DNA from: Oceanirhabdus seepicola
Lineage (GTDB): Bacteria > Bacillota > Clostridia > Clostridiales > Clostridiaceae
Reading direction: 5' to 3'
NCBI RefSeq assembly: GCF_023684385.1
Contig: NZ_JAGSOJ010000006.1
Coordinates: forward strand, 62,001-126,000
Length of the DNA: 64,000 nt
Positions within the stretch are counted from its first letter, which is position 1. The number at the start of each line of letters is the position of its first letter. A model generated the notes under the pieces. The model made no database searches. It was not told the origin of the DNA and saw only the letters and a list, made by a program, of their open reading frames with translations. Shown here piece by piece: positions 46,613 to 56,070 of this stretch. A program made the translations under genes and the position numbers.

Positions 46613-47236
46613 ATGAATGTTGTAACCGTTAATATAAACGGAATAGAATACAATCTTAGGGGTGAAGAGAGTGACTCGTACATTCTAAAAGTTTCTGATA
46701 TTGTAAATGATACTATTATGAAGATAAAATCTAAAAATAACATGCTTAATGCAACTGACGTAATAGCACTTGCTTCTATTAGAATAACTGATGAGTTTTT
46801 AAAGAGTATAGAAGAAAGAGACATGATACAAAAACAAGCAAGAGAGATATATGAGAAGAATGCCTCAATGAATGAAGAGTTAAAGGAAATTAGACAAGCT
46901 TTTGAAGAACTCCATGAGGAGAATAATACTTTATTAGAGAAAAATGAGAAGTTGTCTAGTGAACAACATATTCTTGATTATGAGAAAGAAATTGCTTCTC
47001 TCAGAAGTCAGTTGGACATTATAGAAGATAAGAGCAAAAAGTACATAAAAGAAAATAGTGAATTTAAAAATATTAGAAACGAACTTCTAAAACAAATTGA
47101 AGATGCAGAAATTAAGCATAAAACAATTAGGGATAAAAATTCAAAATTAAGTAAAAAAATAATTAGAATGGAGCAGGATTTAATGGATAGCAACATCGCT
47201 CTGGCTAAGACTCTACAGATGCAAAATGAAAAATAA
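46613..47236 (+). CDS. zapA: ZapA cell-division protein with long coiled-coil extension
   Basis: 207 residues. Residues ~1-75 (VNINGIEYNLRGEESDSYIL, then TDVIALASIRITDEFL) match ZapA, which cross-links FtsZ filaments. The remaining ~130 residues are heptad-rich coiled coil, so the protein is about twice the usual ZapA length of ~90-100. AAGGTG precedes the ATG. A likely promoter with extended -10 TGT-TACAAT lies 38 nt upstream. It follows pheT, as is usual in clostridia. Confidence 0.88.
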   Translation: MNVVTVNINGIEYNLRGEESDSYILKVSDIVNDTIMKIKSKNNMLNATDVIALASIRITDEFLKSIEERDMIQKQAREIYEKNASMNEELKEIRQAFEELHEENNTLLEKNEKLSSEQHILDYEKEIASLRSQLDIIEDKSKKYIKENSEFKNIRNELLKQIEDAEIKHKTIRDKNSKLSKKIIRMEQDLMDSNIALAKTLQMQNEK

Positions 47237-47246
47237 GAGAATAGGT

Positions 47247-47292
47247 TAAAAGGATTTTTAATTATTTTAATTAAAGATCTTTTTTTTTTATA
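47247..47292 (+). terminator. Terminator after zapA
   Basis: AAAAGGATTTTTAATTA and TAATTAAAGATCTTTT form an imperfect A-T-rich stem, followed by a run of nine T. Confidence 0.65.
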
Positions 47293-47379
47293 TCAAAACA
47301 AGTGAATTATATAATGTAATAATTGAAAATATAAGTGCATACTTTAGTAACATAAAGAGATGATTAATTAGGGGGAACT

Positions 47380-48360
47380 ATGAGAGTACTTCTGTGTCTG
47401 AGACAGAATTGTTATAAATATTATTCTGCTGATACTCAGCAGTGTCAGAAAATCTATAAATTTTTAAAAAAGAGAAATATACAGGTGGATATTAACAATG
47501 GAGGAAAATGTGATTTTTCAAAATATGATGTTGTTCACCTATTTGATTTGAATTCTACGGGGGAAATGTATAAGTATTATAAAGAAGCTGTGAGAAATAA
47601 ATGTGATATTGTAATATCTCCTTTGTATTGGAATTATGAAAGATACTTCAAATTTAACAAGAAGATAGAATCTATAAAGCTGTGGAAGCGATGTAACTTG
47701 TATAGAGGGGAGATACTTAAAAAAAGCAAGGGTGTAATCTGCAGTAGTGAGATTGAAATGGGATTCTTGAATAGAGATTTTGGTCAAATAAATGGGGAGG
47801 TTGTTTATTATGGGAGTGAGATAGAGTACGATGATATTCCTTTGTACTCCTTCAAGGAAAGAAATAATCTCGACAAATATGTGTTATGCGTTGCCAGAAT
47901 AAATCCAATTAAAAATCAGAAAACATTAGTGGATATAACAGAGAAGTTAGGGATGTCACTAGTACTTGTGGGAAATATTGATGATAAGAGTTATTTTAGT
48001 GAGTGTATGAAAAAAGAACATGTGAAGTACTTTGGATTTTTTGATAGTTATAATATTTATAATGCATATAGGTTTGCAGAAGTTCATGCAGTACCAGGGT
48101 TTTGTGAGATGCCAGGACTCTCTACACTAGAAGCAGCAGGAAGTGGATGTAAGGTATTAACTTCAAGTGAAGGATGTGCTAAAGAGTATCTTAAGGATAA
48201 GGCATACTATTGTAATCCATTTAATACAGAAGATATAGAGAATAAATTAATTGAGGCTCTCAATGGGAGAAAGAGTAATATATTAAAATTATATGTTCAA
48301 CAAAGGTTCAAATGGGAAAAATATGGGGAGAAAATACTGGATATATATGAATCACTATAA
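47380..48360 (+). CDS. Glycosyltransferase, family 4-like
   Basis: 326 residues of GT-B type. The C-terminal half has the nucleotide-sugar site: LCVARINPIKNQKTL, VHAVPGFCEMPGLSTLEAAGSG (the E-x7-E region) and CAKEYLKDKAYYCNP. The acceptor is unknown. It is an isolated gene between zapA and the U32 peptidase, where clostridia often have these two adjacent. Many Tyr/Lys codons and an unusual N-terminus (LLCLRQNCYKYYSADTQQC) suggest a divergent family member. Confidence 0.88.
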   Translation: MRVLLCLRQNCYKYYSADTQQCQKIYKFLKKRNIQVDINNGGKCDFSKYDVVHLFDLNSTGEMYKYYKEAVRNKCDIVISPLYWNYERYFKFNKKIESIKLWKRCNLYRGEILKKSKGVICSSEIEMGFLNRDFGQINGEVVYYGSEIEYDDIPLYSFKERNNLDKYVLCVARINPIKNQKTLVDITEKLGMSLVLVGNIDDKSYFSECMKKEHVKYFGFFDSYNIYNAYRFAEVHAVPGFCEMPGLSTLEAAGSGCKVLTSSEGCAKEYLKDKAYYCNPFNTEDIENKLIEALNGRKSNILKLYVQQRFKWEKYGEKILDIYESL

Positions 48361-48365
48361 AGAAC

Positions 48366-48613
48366 ATAATGGAGAATTGATAATGTATAATGGATAATGA
48401 TTGACATTTCACTCTGTGAAATTTTAATCCTATTGTTTAAGAAACAATAGGATTTTTCTCGTTTCATTTAGATTGAAACATTGTATGATAAATACAATAT
48501 TTTATCAAAGATAAAATGAGTAAAAACCTGTTGGTCTAAAGAACTATAAGATGTGGCTTCTGCGTAAGTAGAAACATCCATTATTATACATTATCAATTA
48601 TACATTATACAAC
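48366..48613. repeat. Family B repeat (B3)
   Basis: Inverted ends: AATGGAGAATTGATAATGTA at left; TACATTATCAATTATACATT at right. After the left end comes GACATTTCACTCTGTGAAAT (a palindrome) and CCTATTGTTTAAGAAACAATAGG (quoted in parts), then the shared core of TTTCATTT, TTGTAT-AAATACAA, TTTTATC/GATAAAA and TTCTGC pieces. The left 65 bp reappear, inverted, at about 56030-56100 next to a broken esterase. Confidence 0.75.
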
Positions 48614-48670
48614 TCTTTTCGTGGGTGGGTGTGCATTTTTTTTGTATATATGATAAAATATCTTATAACA

Positions 48671-48731
48671 TAAGGTAGCTGAAATAAGAAAAACTAGCAT
48701 ATAGACTAGTTATTTTTTTGAAGATGCCTAA
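48671..48731. repeat. Family A repeat, short copy (A5)
   Basis: 61 bp made almost only of the two inverted family A ends (TAAGGTAGCTGAAATAAG; AGTTATTTTTTTGAAGATGC) around a small AACTAG/CTAGTT hairpin. It lies 18 nt before the start of the U32 peptidase gene. Confidence 0.6.
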
Positions 48732-48749
48732 AGATGAATAGGTGGTATT

Positions 48750-51086
48750 ATGAAAAAAATAGAATTATTAGCTCCAGCAGGGAGTAAAGAAAGTTTAATT
48801 GCAGCTGTTCAGAATGGAGCAGATGCAATATATTTAGGTGGTACAAAGTTTTCAGCTAGAGCATATGCAAGTAATTTTGATAATGAAACCATTGAATGGG
48901 CAATAGACTACTGTCACCTCTATGGGGTAAAAGTATATGTAACCCTTAATACATTAATAAAAGATGAAGAAATGGAAGAAGCTTTAGAATATGCCCAGTT
49001 TCTTCATAATATCGGTGTAGATGCGGTGATTATTCAAGATTATGGTCTTGCCTATTGTCTTAGAAATAGATTGCCAGAACTTGAAATACATGCATCAACA
49101 CAGATGACGGTGCATAATGCTGAAGGTGCAAAATTTCTAAATGATAAAGGTTTTAAGAGGATAGTTCTTAGCAGAGAATTATATATAGGAGAGATAGAGA
49201 AAATATCCAAGGAATACAAAATAGAGACAGAGATTTTTGTTCATGGAGCATTATGTATATGTTATTCAGGTCAATGTCTTATGAGCAGTGTGCTTGGTGG
49301 GCGAAGTGGTAACAGGGGAAGGTGCGCTCAACCATGTAGATTACCTTATAAGATATTGAATAAAAAAGGTGATAAAAAAGAAGGCTATCTTATGAGTCCC
49401 AAAGATATATGTACTATTGAAGACCTACAGAAGATAATAGATAGTGGAACCAAATCCCTTAAAGTTGAAGGGAGAATGAAACGACCTGAGTATGTAGCAG
49501 GTATAGTTTCGAGTTACAGAAAAGCTATAGATTCCATATATGAGAAAAAGAAAGCCGATAAAGTAAAAATCCAGAAAGAAAAAGATAGGTTAATGCAATT
49601 ATTTAATAGAGAAGGATTTTCAAAAGCGTATTTATTTGGTAATATAGGAAGAGATATGATGTCTTTCAGATTTCCTAAGAATACAGGTGTTAGAATTGGA
49701 AAAGTCAAGAGTGGAAAAGTTGAATTGTTAGGGAATGTGGCATTAAATGATGGAATCAGAATAGGTGATGGTGGTTTCACAATATCTAAAATTATTAAAG
49801 AGAATAGGGAGGTAAAAGGGGCAGTTAAAGGGGATAAAGTTGAGTTAAAACCAAAGAAATATAAAGAAGGGGATATTCTTTTCAAAACATCAGATGTTAA
49901 TCTTAACAAGGAACTTTCCGAATCATATAAGAGCATGTATGGGAAGCGGATTCCTTTGAATTGTAATATTGAGTTCAATATTGGATATCCTGTTGAACTG
50001 AGCTGTGATTATGGAAATAAAAGATATAAAGTTAAGGGTGAGGTTGTTCAAGTACCTATAAAGAAACCTGTTTTAAAAGAAAAGATAGAGAATAGTCTTA
50101 AGAAAAAAGGAGATACGCCTTTTAAGATTGACAAAATTATATTTAATTCTTATGAGGAAGGGTTTGTTCCAGTATCGACTCTTAATGAGTTAAGAAGAAA
50201 ACTTATAGATCAGATAGAAGAAAATATAAAACTAGTTTATAAGAATAAGGATTTATTGAGAGATATAAATGAAACATCAGAGGAAAAAGAACTAGAAATT
50301 CCAGAGAGTATTATAACTGTTAAAAATAGAGAACAGATGAAAGTTGTAAGAAATAATGGTAAAGAGGATATATGCGTAGATATAACATTCAGAGATATGT
50401 GGAATTTAGAACCACATAAATTAGAAGGGTGTTACGTGAAAATATCTAATATAATAAAAGATAGAGAATATGATGTTGTGGTAGGTAAGATTAGAGAATA
50501 TCTACCATATATAAAAGGGATTATAACTTCAAACCTTGGAATTATCAATCAATTCTCAAATCAAACTCATATAATTGGTGATTATAAGTTGAATATATTC
50601 AACAAATATGGAGTTGACTTTTTTGAGAATGACTTAAAGGGAATATATCTTTCAACAGAATTAAATAGGAAGCAGATAAACAGCATTGCTAGGGAAAGAA
50701 AAGGAAAAATCGCTGTAATTATATATGGAAAATATGAGCTCATGGTGAGTCAATACTGTCCTATTGGTGCAACATTTGGAGGAAGAAGTTCAAATAATAA
50801 TTGTAATAGGATATGTGAAAAAGAAAGTTTTGTATTAAATGATAGAATGAATATAAACTTTAAGATTTTCACAGATCTTTTCTGTAGAAGTTACATATAT
50901 AATAGCGTTCCTGTAGAACTAATTTGGAATAAGGAATCCTTTACTAAGAAAGGCATGGGATTAAGGATTGACTTTATTGATGAAAGTGCTAGAGAGTGCA
51001 GAACAGTATTGGAGTATTTACACGGCGAGAGAGAAAAAATAGATATAAAGTCCACAAAGGGGCAATTTTCTAAAGGAGTGTTATAA
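48750..51086 (+). CDS. U32 family peptidase / RNA-hydroxylation-type protein
   Basis: 778 residues. The U32 signature EIFVHGALCICYSGQCLMSS, followed by GGRSGNRGRCAQPCRLPY, lies at ~160-195; a middle DUF3656-like region and a second Cys set (YCPIGATFGG ... CNRICEKESF) follow. Once called collagenases, such long U32 proteins (YrrN/O, RlhA, TrhP relatives) are now linked to prephenate-dependent hydroxylation of tRNA or rRNA with an iron-sulfur cluster; which RNA is unclear here. AGGTGG precedes the ATG. Confidence 0.92.
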   Translation: MKKIELLAPAGSKESLIAAVQNGADAIYLGGTKFSARAYASNFDNETIEWAIDYCHLYGVKVYVTLNTLIKDEEMEEALEYAQFLHNIGVDAVIIQDYGLAYCLRNRLPELEIHASTQMTVHNAEGAKFLNDKGFKRIVLSRELYIGEIEKISKEYKIETEIFVHGALCICYSGQCLMSSVLGGRSGNRGRCAQPCRLPYKILNKKGDKKEGYLMSPKDICTIEDLQKIIDSGTKSLKVEGRMKRPEYVAGIVSSYRKAIDSIYEKKKADKVKIQKEKDRLMQLFNREGFSKAYLFGNIGRDMMSFRFPKNTGVRIGKVKSGKVELLGNVALNDGIRIGDGGFTISKIIKENREVKGAVKGDKVELKPKKYKEGDILFKTSDVNLNKELSESYKSMYGKRIPLNCNIEFNIGYPVELSCDYGNKRYKVKGEVVQVPIKKPVLKEKIENSLKKKGDTPFKIDKIIFNSYEEGFVPVSTLNELRRKLIDQIEENIKLVYKNKDLLRDINETSEEKELEIPESIITVKNREQMKVVRNNGKEDICVDITFRDMWNLEPHKLEGCYVKISNIIKDREYDVVVGKIREYLPYIKGIITSNLGIINQFSNQTHIIGDYKLNIFNKYGVDFFENDLKGIYLSTELNRKQINSIARERKGKIAVIIYGKYELMVSQYCPIGATFGGRSSNNNCNRICEKESFVLNDRMNINFKIFTDLFCRSYIYNSVPVELIWNKESFTKKGMGLRIDFIDESARECRTVLEYLHGEREKIDIKSTKGQFSKGVL

Positions 51087-51121
51087 GCACTCCACTATAA
51101 AAAAGAAGTAGGTGAATATTT

Positions 51122-53491
51122 ATGCATGAAAGATCATTAAGAATATTAGAATTTGATAAAATTAAAGAAAAAATAAAGAAATATACTAAATCTCCTGTTG
51201 GGAGAGAGGTTATAGATGCATTAAAACCGTATAATACTGTTAAAGATGTTCAGGATAGATTAATAGAAACTAATGAAGCTCTTAATATAATCATGAAAAA
51301 GAGCAATCCTCCTTTTGAAGGGTTATATGATATACGTGAAGGTGTCAGCAGAGCTGGAAAAGGTGCAGCGCTTCAAGCTGGACAATTACTAAAAATTGCT
51401 CAAGCTATGAGTTGTGCTAGAAGATTTAAGACATATGTGAAAAATGATGATGATACTATAGCATATAAAAAGTTACAAGATTTATGTGCTGGAATAACAC
51501 CATTAAAATTTATAGAAGATAGAATTTTCACAGCTATTATAAGTGAGGAAGAGGTTAGTGATAAAGCAAGTGAAAAGTTATTTTCTATTAGAAGATCACT
51601 AAAGAATAAAAATAGTGATGTTAAAGATAAGGTTGGGTCACTTGTGAGAACATATTCAAGCTTTCTTCAGGAAAATCTCTATACAGTAAGAGGAGATAGA
51701 TATGTTATTCCTGTAAAGGCAGAGCATAAGGGATCTGTAAAAGGTCTTGTTCATGATGTTAGTGCTTCAGGGGCAACCTTGTTCATAGAGCCTATTTCAC
51801 TTGTGAATTTAAACAATGAAATTAAAGAGCTTATGATAAAAGAAAGGGCAGAGATTCAAAAGATTTTGGCTGAATTATCAGCACTTATATATGAAAGTTA
51901 TTCTGTGATAAAGATTAACTGTGATATAATTTGGGAGCTAGATTTTATATTTGCTAAGGCAAAATATGCTTTAGAGTTAAATTGTACTATGCCTATAATT
52001 AATGATGAGGGAATTATTGATATAGTTCAGGGTAGACATCCTCTTATAAGTCAGGATGAGGTTGTAGCTAATGATATCTATGTTGGGAAGCATTATAACT
52101 CACTTGTTATAACTGGTCCTAATACAGGAGGTAAAACAGTTACCTTAAAAACTCTTGGATTGATTCAGATAATGGCATTGAGTGGCTTAATGATACCAGC
52201 AAGAGATGGGTCAACAGTTAGCTTCTTTGAAGATGTATATGCAGATATAGGTGATGAACAAAGTATTGAACAGAGTTTATCAACATTCTCTTCTCATATG
52301 ACAAATATAGTTCATATAATGGAGAATGCTAATGAAAAATCATTGGTACTTTTCGACGAGCTTGGGGCAGGAACAGATCCAACTGAAGGAGCTGCACTTG
52401 CAATATCAATTCTTGAAGACCTTAGAAAAAGGGGATGCAGAATTGCAGCTACAACCCATTATAGCGAACTTAAGGGATATGCCCTTAAAACAGAAGGTGT
52501 TGAGAATGGTTCTGTTGAATTTGATGTAAATACATTAAGACCAACTTATAGATTAATAATTGGTGTCCCAGGTAAATCTAACGCCTTTGAGATATCAAAG
52601 AGACTAGGATTAAGTGATTATATTATTGAGATTGCTAAGAGTAATATATCAGAGATAAATCTAGAATTTGAGAGCTTAATAGAGAGCCTACAGCATAAGA
52701 AAATAGAAGCAGAGAAGAATGAGAGAGAGAGTTTAAGGATTAAGATGGAAGCTCAGAAGATTAAGGAGCGATATCAAGAAAAATCTGAGAAACTTGAAAA
52801 TGTGAGAGATAAAGCAATCATTGAAGCTCAGAGAGAAGCTAAGATGATACTGAAGCAAGCTAAGGAAGAAGCTGATGAGATATTAAAGAACATCAGAAAG
52901 ATGGAATCAATGGGATATTCTTCAGAGGCAAGACAACAGCTTGAAAAAGAAAGATTAAAGTTAAGAGATAAGATTGCTTCAAAAGATAAGGCGATTTCAA
53001 TAACTGAAAATGATAAAGGTAAGAAATTAAAGACTGTTCAAGAAGGGCAGATAGTTCTTCTTACAACCTTAAATCAAAAAGTAACAGTACTTAACAAACC
53101 TAATTCAAAAGGGGAAGTTATGGTTCAGGCTGGTATAATGAAGGTTACTGTTAAGGTTGATCAACTCAGAGCATGTGGTCAAGGTGATACAGCTTCAGAA
53201 TATAAAAATAAAAAAAGAAGTAAAGAGATGAAACTAAAGATAAGCAGTGTTAAGTCATCTGTTGATTTAAGAGGAATGGATTCACAAGAAGCTCTTATGA
53301 CGGTAGATAAATACCTTGATGATGCTTACTTGGGAGGTCTAGGTGAGGTTACAATAATACACGGATTAGGAACAGGAGTACTTAAGAAGGCTGTTACAGA
53401 CATGCTCAGAAGACATAATCATGTTAAGGAACATAGACCAGGGGTTTATGGCGAAGGTGGAGCAGGTGTAACAATCGCAATCCTTAAATAA
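51122..53491 (+). CDS. mutS2: MutS2, DNA/ribosome-associated ATPase with Smr domain
   Basis: 789 residues: clamp region, ATPase with Walker A GPNTGGKTVTLKT (~residue 340) and Walker B LVLFDELGAGTDPTEG, a long coiled coil (~520-640), KOW-like segment and C-terminal Smr nuclease domain (VDLRGMDSQEALMTVDKYLD, IIHGLGTGVLK). MutS2 suppresses recombination and, in Bacillus, rescues collided ribosomes. It follows the U32 gene closely. Confidence 0.97.
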   Translation: MHERSLRILEFDKIKEKIKKYTKSPVGREVIDALKPYNTVKDVQDRLIETNEALNIIMKKSNPPFEGLYDIREGVSRAGKGAALQAGQLLKIAQAMSCARRFKTYVKNDDDTIAYKKLQDLCAGITPLKFIEDRIFTAIISEEEVSDKASEKLFSIRRSLKNKNSDVKDKVGSLVRTYSSFLQENLYTVRGDRYVIPVKAEHKGSVKGLVHDVSASGATLFIEPISLVNLNNEIKELMIKERAEIQKILAELSALIYESYSVIKINCDIIWELDFIFAKAKYALELNCTMPIINDEGIIDIVQGRHPLISQDEVVANDIYVGKHYNSLVITGPNTGGKTVTLKTLGLIQIMALSGLMIPARDGSTVSFFEDVYADIGDEQSIEQSLSTFSSHMTNIVHIMENANEKSLVLFDELGAGTDPTEGAALAISILEDLRKRGCRIAATTHYSELKGYALKTEGVENGSVEFDVNTLRPTYRLIIGVPGKSNAFEISKRLGLSDYIIEIAKSNISEINLEFESLIESLQHKKIEAEKNERESLRIKMEAQKIKERYQEKSEKLENVRDKAIIEAQREAKMILKQAKEEADEILKNIRKMESMGYSSEARQQLEKERLKLRDKIASKDKAISITENDKGKKLKTVQEGQIVLLTTLNQKVTVLNKPNSKGEVMVQAGIMKVTVKVDQLRACGQGDTASEYKNKKRSKEMKLKISSVKSSVDLRGMDSQEALMTVDKYLDDAYLGGLGEVTIIHGLGTGVLKKAVTDMLRRHNHVKEHRPGVYGEGGAGVTIAILK

Positions 53492-53509
53492 AGTATAAGA
53501 GGTGAACAC

Positions 53510-53977
53510 ATGAAGATAATTTTAAGTGCATGCTTGTGTGGAATTAACTGCAAGTATGATGGTGGAAATAATCTTAATGATAAGGCAGTTGAATTACTTA
53601 AGAGTGGGAAAGCTTTACCAGTATGTCCAGAACAGCTGGGAGGTCAATCAACACCAAGGATACCTCATGAGATAATAGATAGTACAGGTGAAGAAGTATT
53701 AGATGGAAAAGGTGTCATTAAAGGTCCAGAAGGTGATGATGTAACTGATGAGTTTTTAAAAGGAGCTCAAGAGACATTGAAGATTGCTCAAGCTATTGGA
53801 GCTGAATATGCTGTGCTTAAAGCTAGGAGCCCATCTTGTGGGTTTGGCAAGATTTACGATGGGAGTTTTACTGGAAATAAAAAATATGGTAATGGAGTTA
53901 CTGCAGCACTTCTGAAAAGAAATGGAATCAAAATTTATACAGAAGAGAATATTGAAGAACTTATAGATTTAATATAA
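53510..53977 (+). CDS. DUF523 family protein
   Basis: 155 residues. ILSACLCGINCKYDGGNN at the N-terminus, VCPEQLGGQSTPR, and KARSPSCGFGKIYDGSFTG are the conserved Cys-containing motifs of DUF523, a family of unknown function with likely metal- or cluster-binding cysteines. It starts 18 nt after mutS2 and ends 17 nt before the FMN enzyme, so the three are probably one transcript. Confidence 0.92.
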   Translation: MKIILSACLCGINCKYDGGNNLNDKAVELLKSGKALPVCPEQLGGQSTPRIPHEIIDSTGEEVLDGKGVIKGPEGDDVTDEFLKGAQETLKIAQAIGAEYAVLKARSPSCGFGKIYDGSFTGNKKYGNGVTAALLKRNGIKIYTEENIEELIDLI

Positions 53978-53994
53978 TTTAAGGGGAGAGAACG

Positions 53995-55011
53995 ATGAGT
54001 TATAAGGAAACGTTGATGAACGCAAGAACAAACCTCAATGGTTCATGTAAGGTTTGTAGAGAGTGTAATGGTATTGCTTGTGCTGGAGAAGTTCCTGGTA
54101 TGGGCGGAAGAGAAACTGCATCATCATTTACATCAAACCATGAATCTTTAAAGAATATAAAGGTGAATATGAGAACCATACACAATGTGAAGGAACCAAA
54201 TATGAAGAGCAATTTTTTTGGTAAAGATATGGATATTCCTGTATTTGCTGCTCCTGTATCAGGAACAACATTAAATATGGGAGGTAAATATTCTGAAGAA
54301 GAATATATTACATGGGTTATTGAAGGATGTATAAAGAATGGAATATATCCTATGGTTGGAGATACTGCAGTAGATTCTTTCCTTACAACAAATCTAAAAA
54401 TGCTTAAGGAATATAATGGCGATGGTATAGTATTTATAAAACCTTGGGAAAATGAAAATGTCATAAAAAAAATAAAACTTGCTGAGGAGGCAGGAGCTTT
54501 CGCAGTAGGCATGGATATAGATGCATGTGGACTTATTACACTTGCATTGCATGGGAAACCTGTAATGCCAAAAACAGTTGAAGATATAAGAAAAATTGCA
54601 AATTCAACTAAACTTCCTTTCATACTGAAAGGAATAATGACAGTGGATGAGGCATTATTAGCAGTTGAAGCAGGTGTAGATGGAATAGTAGTATCAAATC
54701 ATGGAGGAAGAGTACTTGATCATACTCCAGGAGTAGCAGAAGTATTACCAGCCATTGCAGAAGCTGTTAAAGGGAAAGTTAAAATTTTTGCTGATGGTGG
54801 TATTAGAACTGGAATAGATGTGCTTAAAATGCTAGCATTAGGAGCTGATGGCATTTTAATAGGAAGACCATTCGTATGGGCGTCATTTGGAGGGAAAACA
54901 GAAGGCGTTCAAGAATATATCGACACCTTAAAGAGTGGATTAAAATCAGCTATGATATTAACAGGATGTGCGGATGTTAATGAGGTTGATTCTAGAATAA
55001 TATACAAATAA
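53995..55011 (+). CDS. FMN-dependent alpha-hydroxy-acid oxidising protein
   Basis: 338 residues, TIM barrel. The active-site loop IVVSNHGGRVLDHTPG holds the catalytic His/Arg pair of the lactate/glycolate oxidase family, with phosphate loop FADGGIRTGIDVLKMLALGA. The N-terminus has a clostridial Cys-rich motif (CKVCRECNGIACAGEVPGMGG). The substrate cannot be assigned. AGGGGAGAG precedes the ATG. Last gene of the mutS2 cluster; a hairpin follows. Confidence 0.9.
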   Translation: MSYKETLMNARTNLNGSCKVCRECNGIACAGEVPGMGGRETASSFTSNHESLKNIKVNMRTIHNVKEPNMKSNFFGKDMDIPVFAAPVSGTTLNMGGKYSEEEYITWVIEGCIKNGIYPMVGDTAVDSFLTTNLKMLKEYNGDGIVFIKPWENENVIKKIKLAEEAGAFAVGMDIDACGLITLALHGKPVMPKTVEDIRKIANSTKLPFILKGIMTVDEALLAVEAGVDGIVVSNHGGRVLDHTPGVAEVLPAIAEAVKGKVKIFADGGIRTGIDVLKMLALGADGILIGRPFVWASFGGKTEGVQEYIDTLKSGLKSAMILTGCADVNEVDSRIIYK

Positions 55012-55017
55012 AAACAT

Positions 55018-55058
55018 AGTGGACAGTTGACAGTTGAAAACGTTGTCAATTGTCCACT
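55018..55058 (+). terminator. Hairpin after the FMN enzyme gene
   Basis: AGTGGACAGTTGACA pairs with TGTCAATTGTCCACT (one mismatch), loop of 11 nt, no strong T run. The repetitive make-up resembles the end arms of family B repeats, and a small GCATGCAGCACGTGC palindrome follows at about 55092, as after B1 and B2. Confidence 0.5.
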
Positions 55059-55126
55059 GTCCATTTATTGTAAAGATTTTTAGGGTTTACTGTGCATGCA
55101 GCACGTGCATTTGTTTGCATTTGATT

Positions 55127-55306
55127 CTAATATTTATCTTTTGTTATAATTGGTTTTCCCTCTGAATCTAATAAGACTGTCAATCCACCAGAACTTCCAT
55201 TACTAACATACAGGTAATTTACTCCAGTCTCTTTATCAACTATTACTCTATAACTTTGAAAATTTCCTTGGGTAGATACAACTTCAAATCTTTTGTCTCC
55301 ACTCAT
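55127..55306 (-). CDS. DUF6440-type small protein
   Basis: 59 residues: a small all-beta protein with RFEVVSTQGNFQSYRVIVDK, TGVNYLYVSNGSSGGLTVLLD and a short tail. It matches DUF6440 proteins of unknown function, common in clostridia. The frame is open to 55372, but AGGAGGTAAAATT ahead of ATG 55306 fixes the start. It has its own promoter at 55372-55400. Confidence 0.85.
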   Translation of the reverse strand: MSGDKRFEVVSTQGNFQSYRVIVDKETGVNYLYVSNGSSGGLTVLLDSEGKPIITKDKY

Positions 55307-55371
55307 AATTTTACCTCCTAATTTATTCTTTATTCTCTGTTCTTTGTAAACATCATAATTATGTCTTTTCA

Positions 55372-55400
55372 ATTATACAGAATATTGAAGCGAATTTCAA
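55372..55400 (-). promoter_or_regulatory. Sigma-A-type promoter of the DUF6440 gene
   Basis: On the minus strand TTGAAA (55400-55395) and perfect TATAAT (55377-55372) with a 17-bp spacer. Confidence 0.75.
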
Positions 55401-55446
55401 AAAATTAACATAAGTGCATCTTGTTAATCTTTAGATATAAAAGGTC

Positions 55447-56070
55447 TTACTCCTTTATTAAAAGAGATATTGGTGTATCACATTCTCTCGTTAGATATCT
55501 CAATCCTTTTGCCAAGGTTTCTCTCCAACTTAAGTAGTCATGTCCACCTTGGAATTCTGAGTATTGAACATGGTAACCTTTGGAAAGTAATATATCTCGC
55601 ATATTTTTACTTCCATTAATTATTCTATCCCTTTCTAAAGCTCCAACTTCTAAGTAGAATTTCAGATTTAATTTTTCATGTTCTTGAAAGGATTCAGCCA
55701 TCCAAGTAATACCATTAGATTTATATTTTTTAAGTGGCTTACCAGAATCATAATTTGGATACCACCAATAGGAACCAGATTGGGATAAAACATTTCCGAA
55801 TATATTTGAATGATTTAATCCCATATATGATGCGAATAAACCACCAAGACTTAATCCACTTATTATACAATCCTCAGGTTTATGTGAAATATTATATCGT
55901 TTCCTACACCATGGAATTACTTTATTTACAAAAAAATCAGCAATATTATTATCGCAGGATAATTTATAATTTCTGCAATCCTCACACTCCACAAAAAATG
56001 CAACTATTGGTGGTATTCTTTTTCCAAGGAACAACAAGATTAAAATTTCACAGAGTGAAATGTCCATCAT
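55447..56070 (-). pseudogene. Esterase (enterochelin-esterase-like), N-terminally truncated
   Basis: The frame from about 56028 leftward encodes KRIPPIVAFFVECED, the nucleophile elbow SGLSLGGLFASY, SQSGSYWW and GGHDYLSWRE, the C-terminal two-thirds of an alpha/beta-hydrolase esterase of the IroE/Fes type. The usual N-terminal part (cap or carbohydrate-binding region, R-x-V-x-V-Y-P and YLHDG) is missing. The first ~15 codons (MMDISLCEILILLFL) are translated family B repeat, not esterase. I read it as a broken gene; the Ser and His are still present, so residual activity cannot be excluded. Confidence 0.75.
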
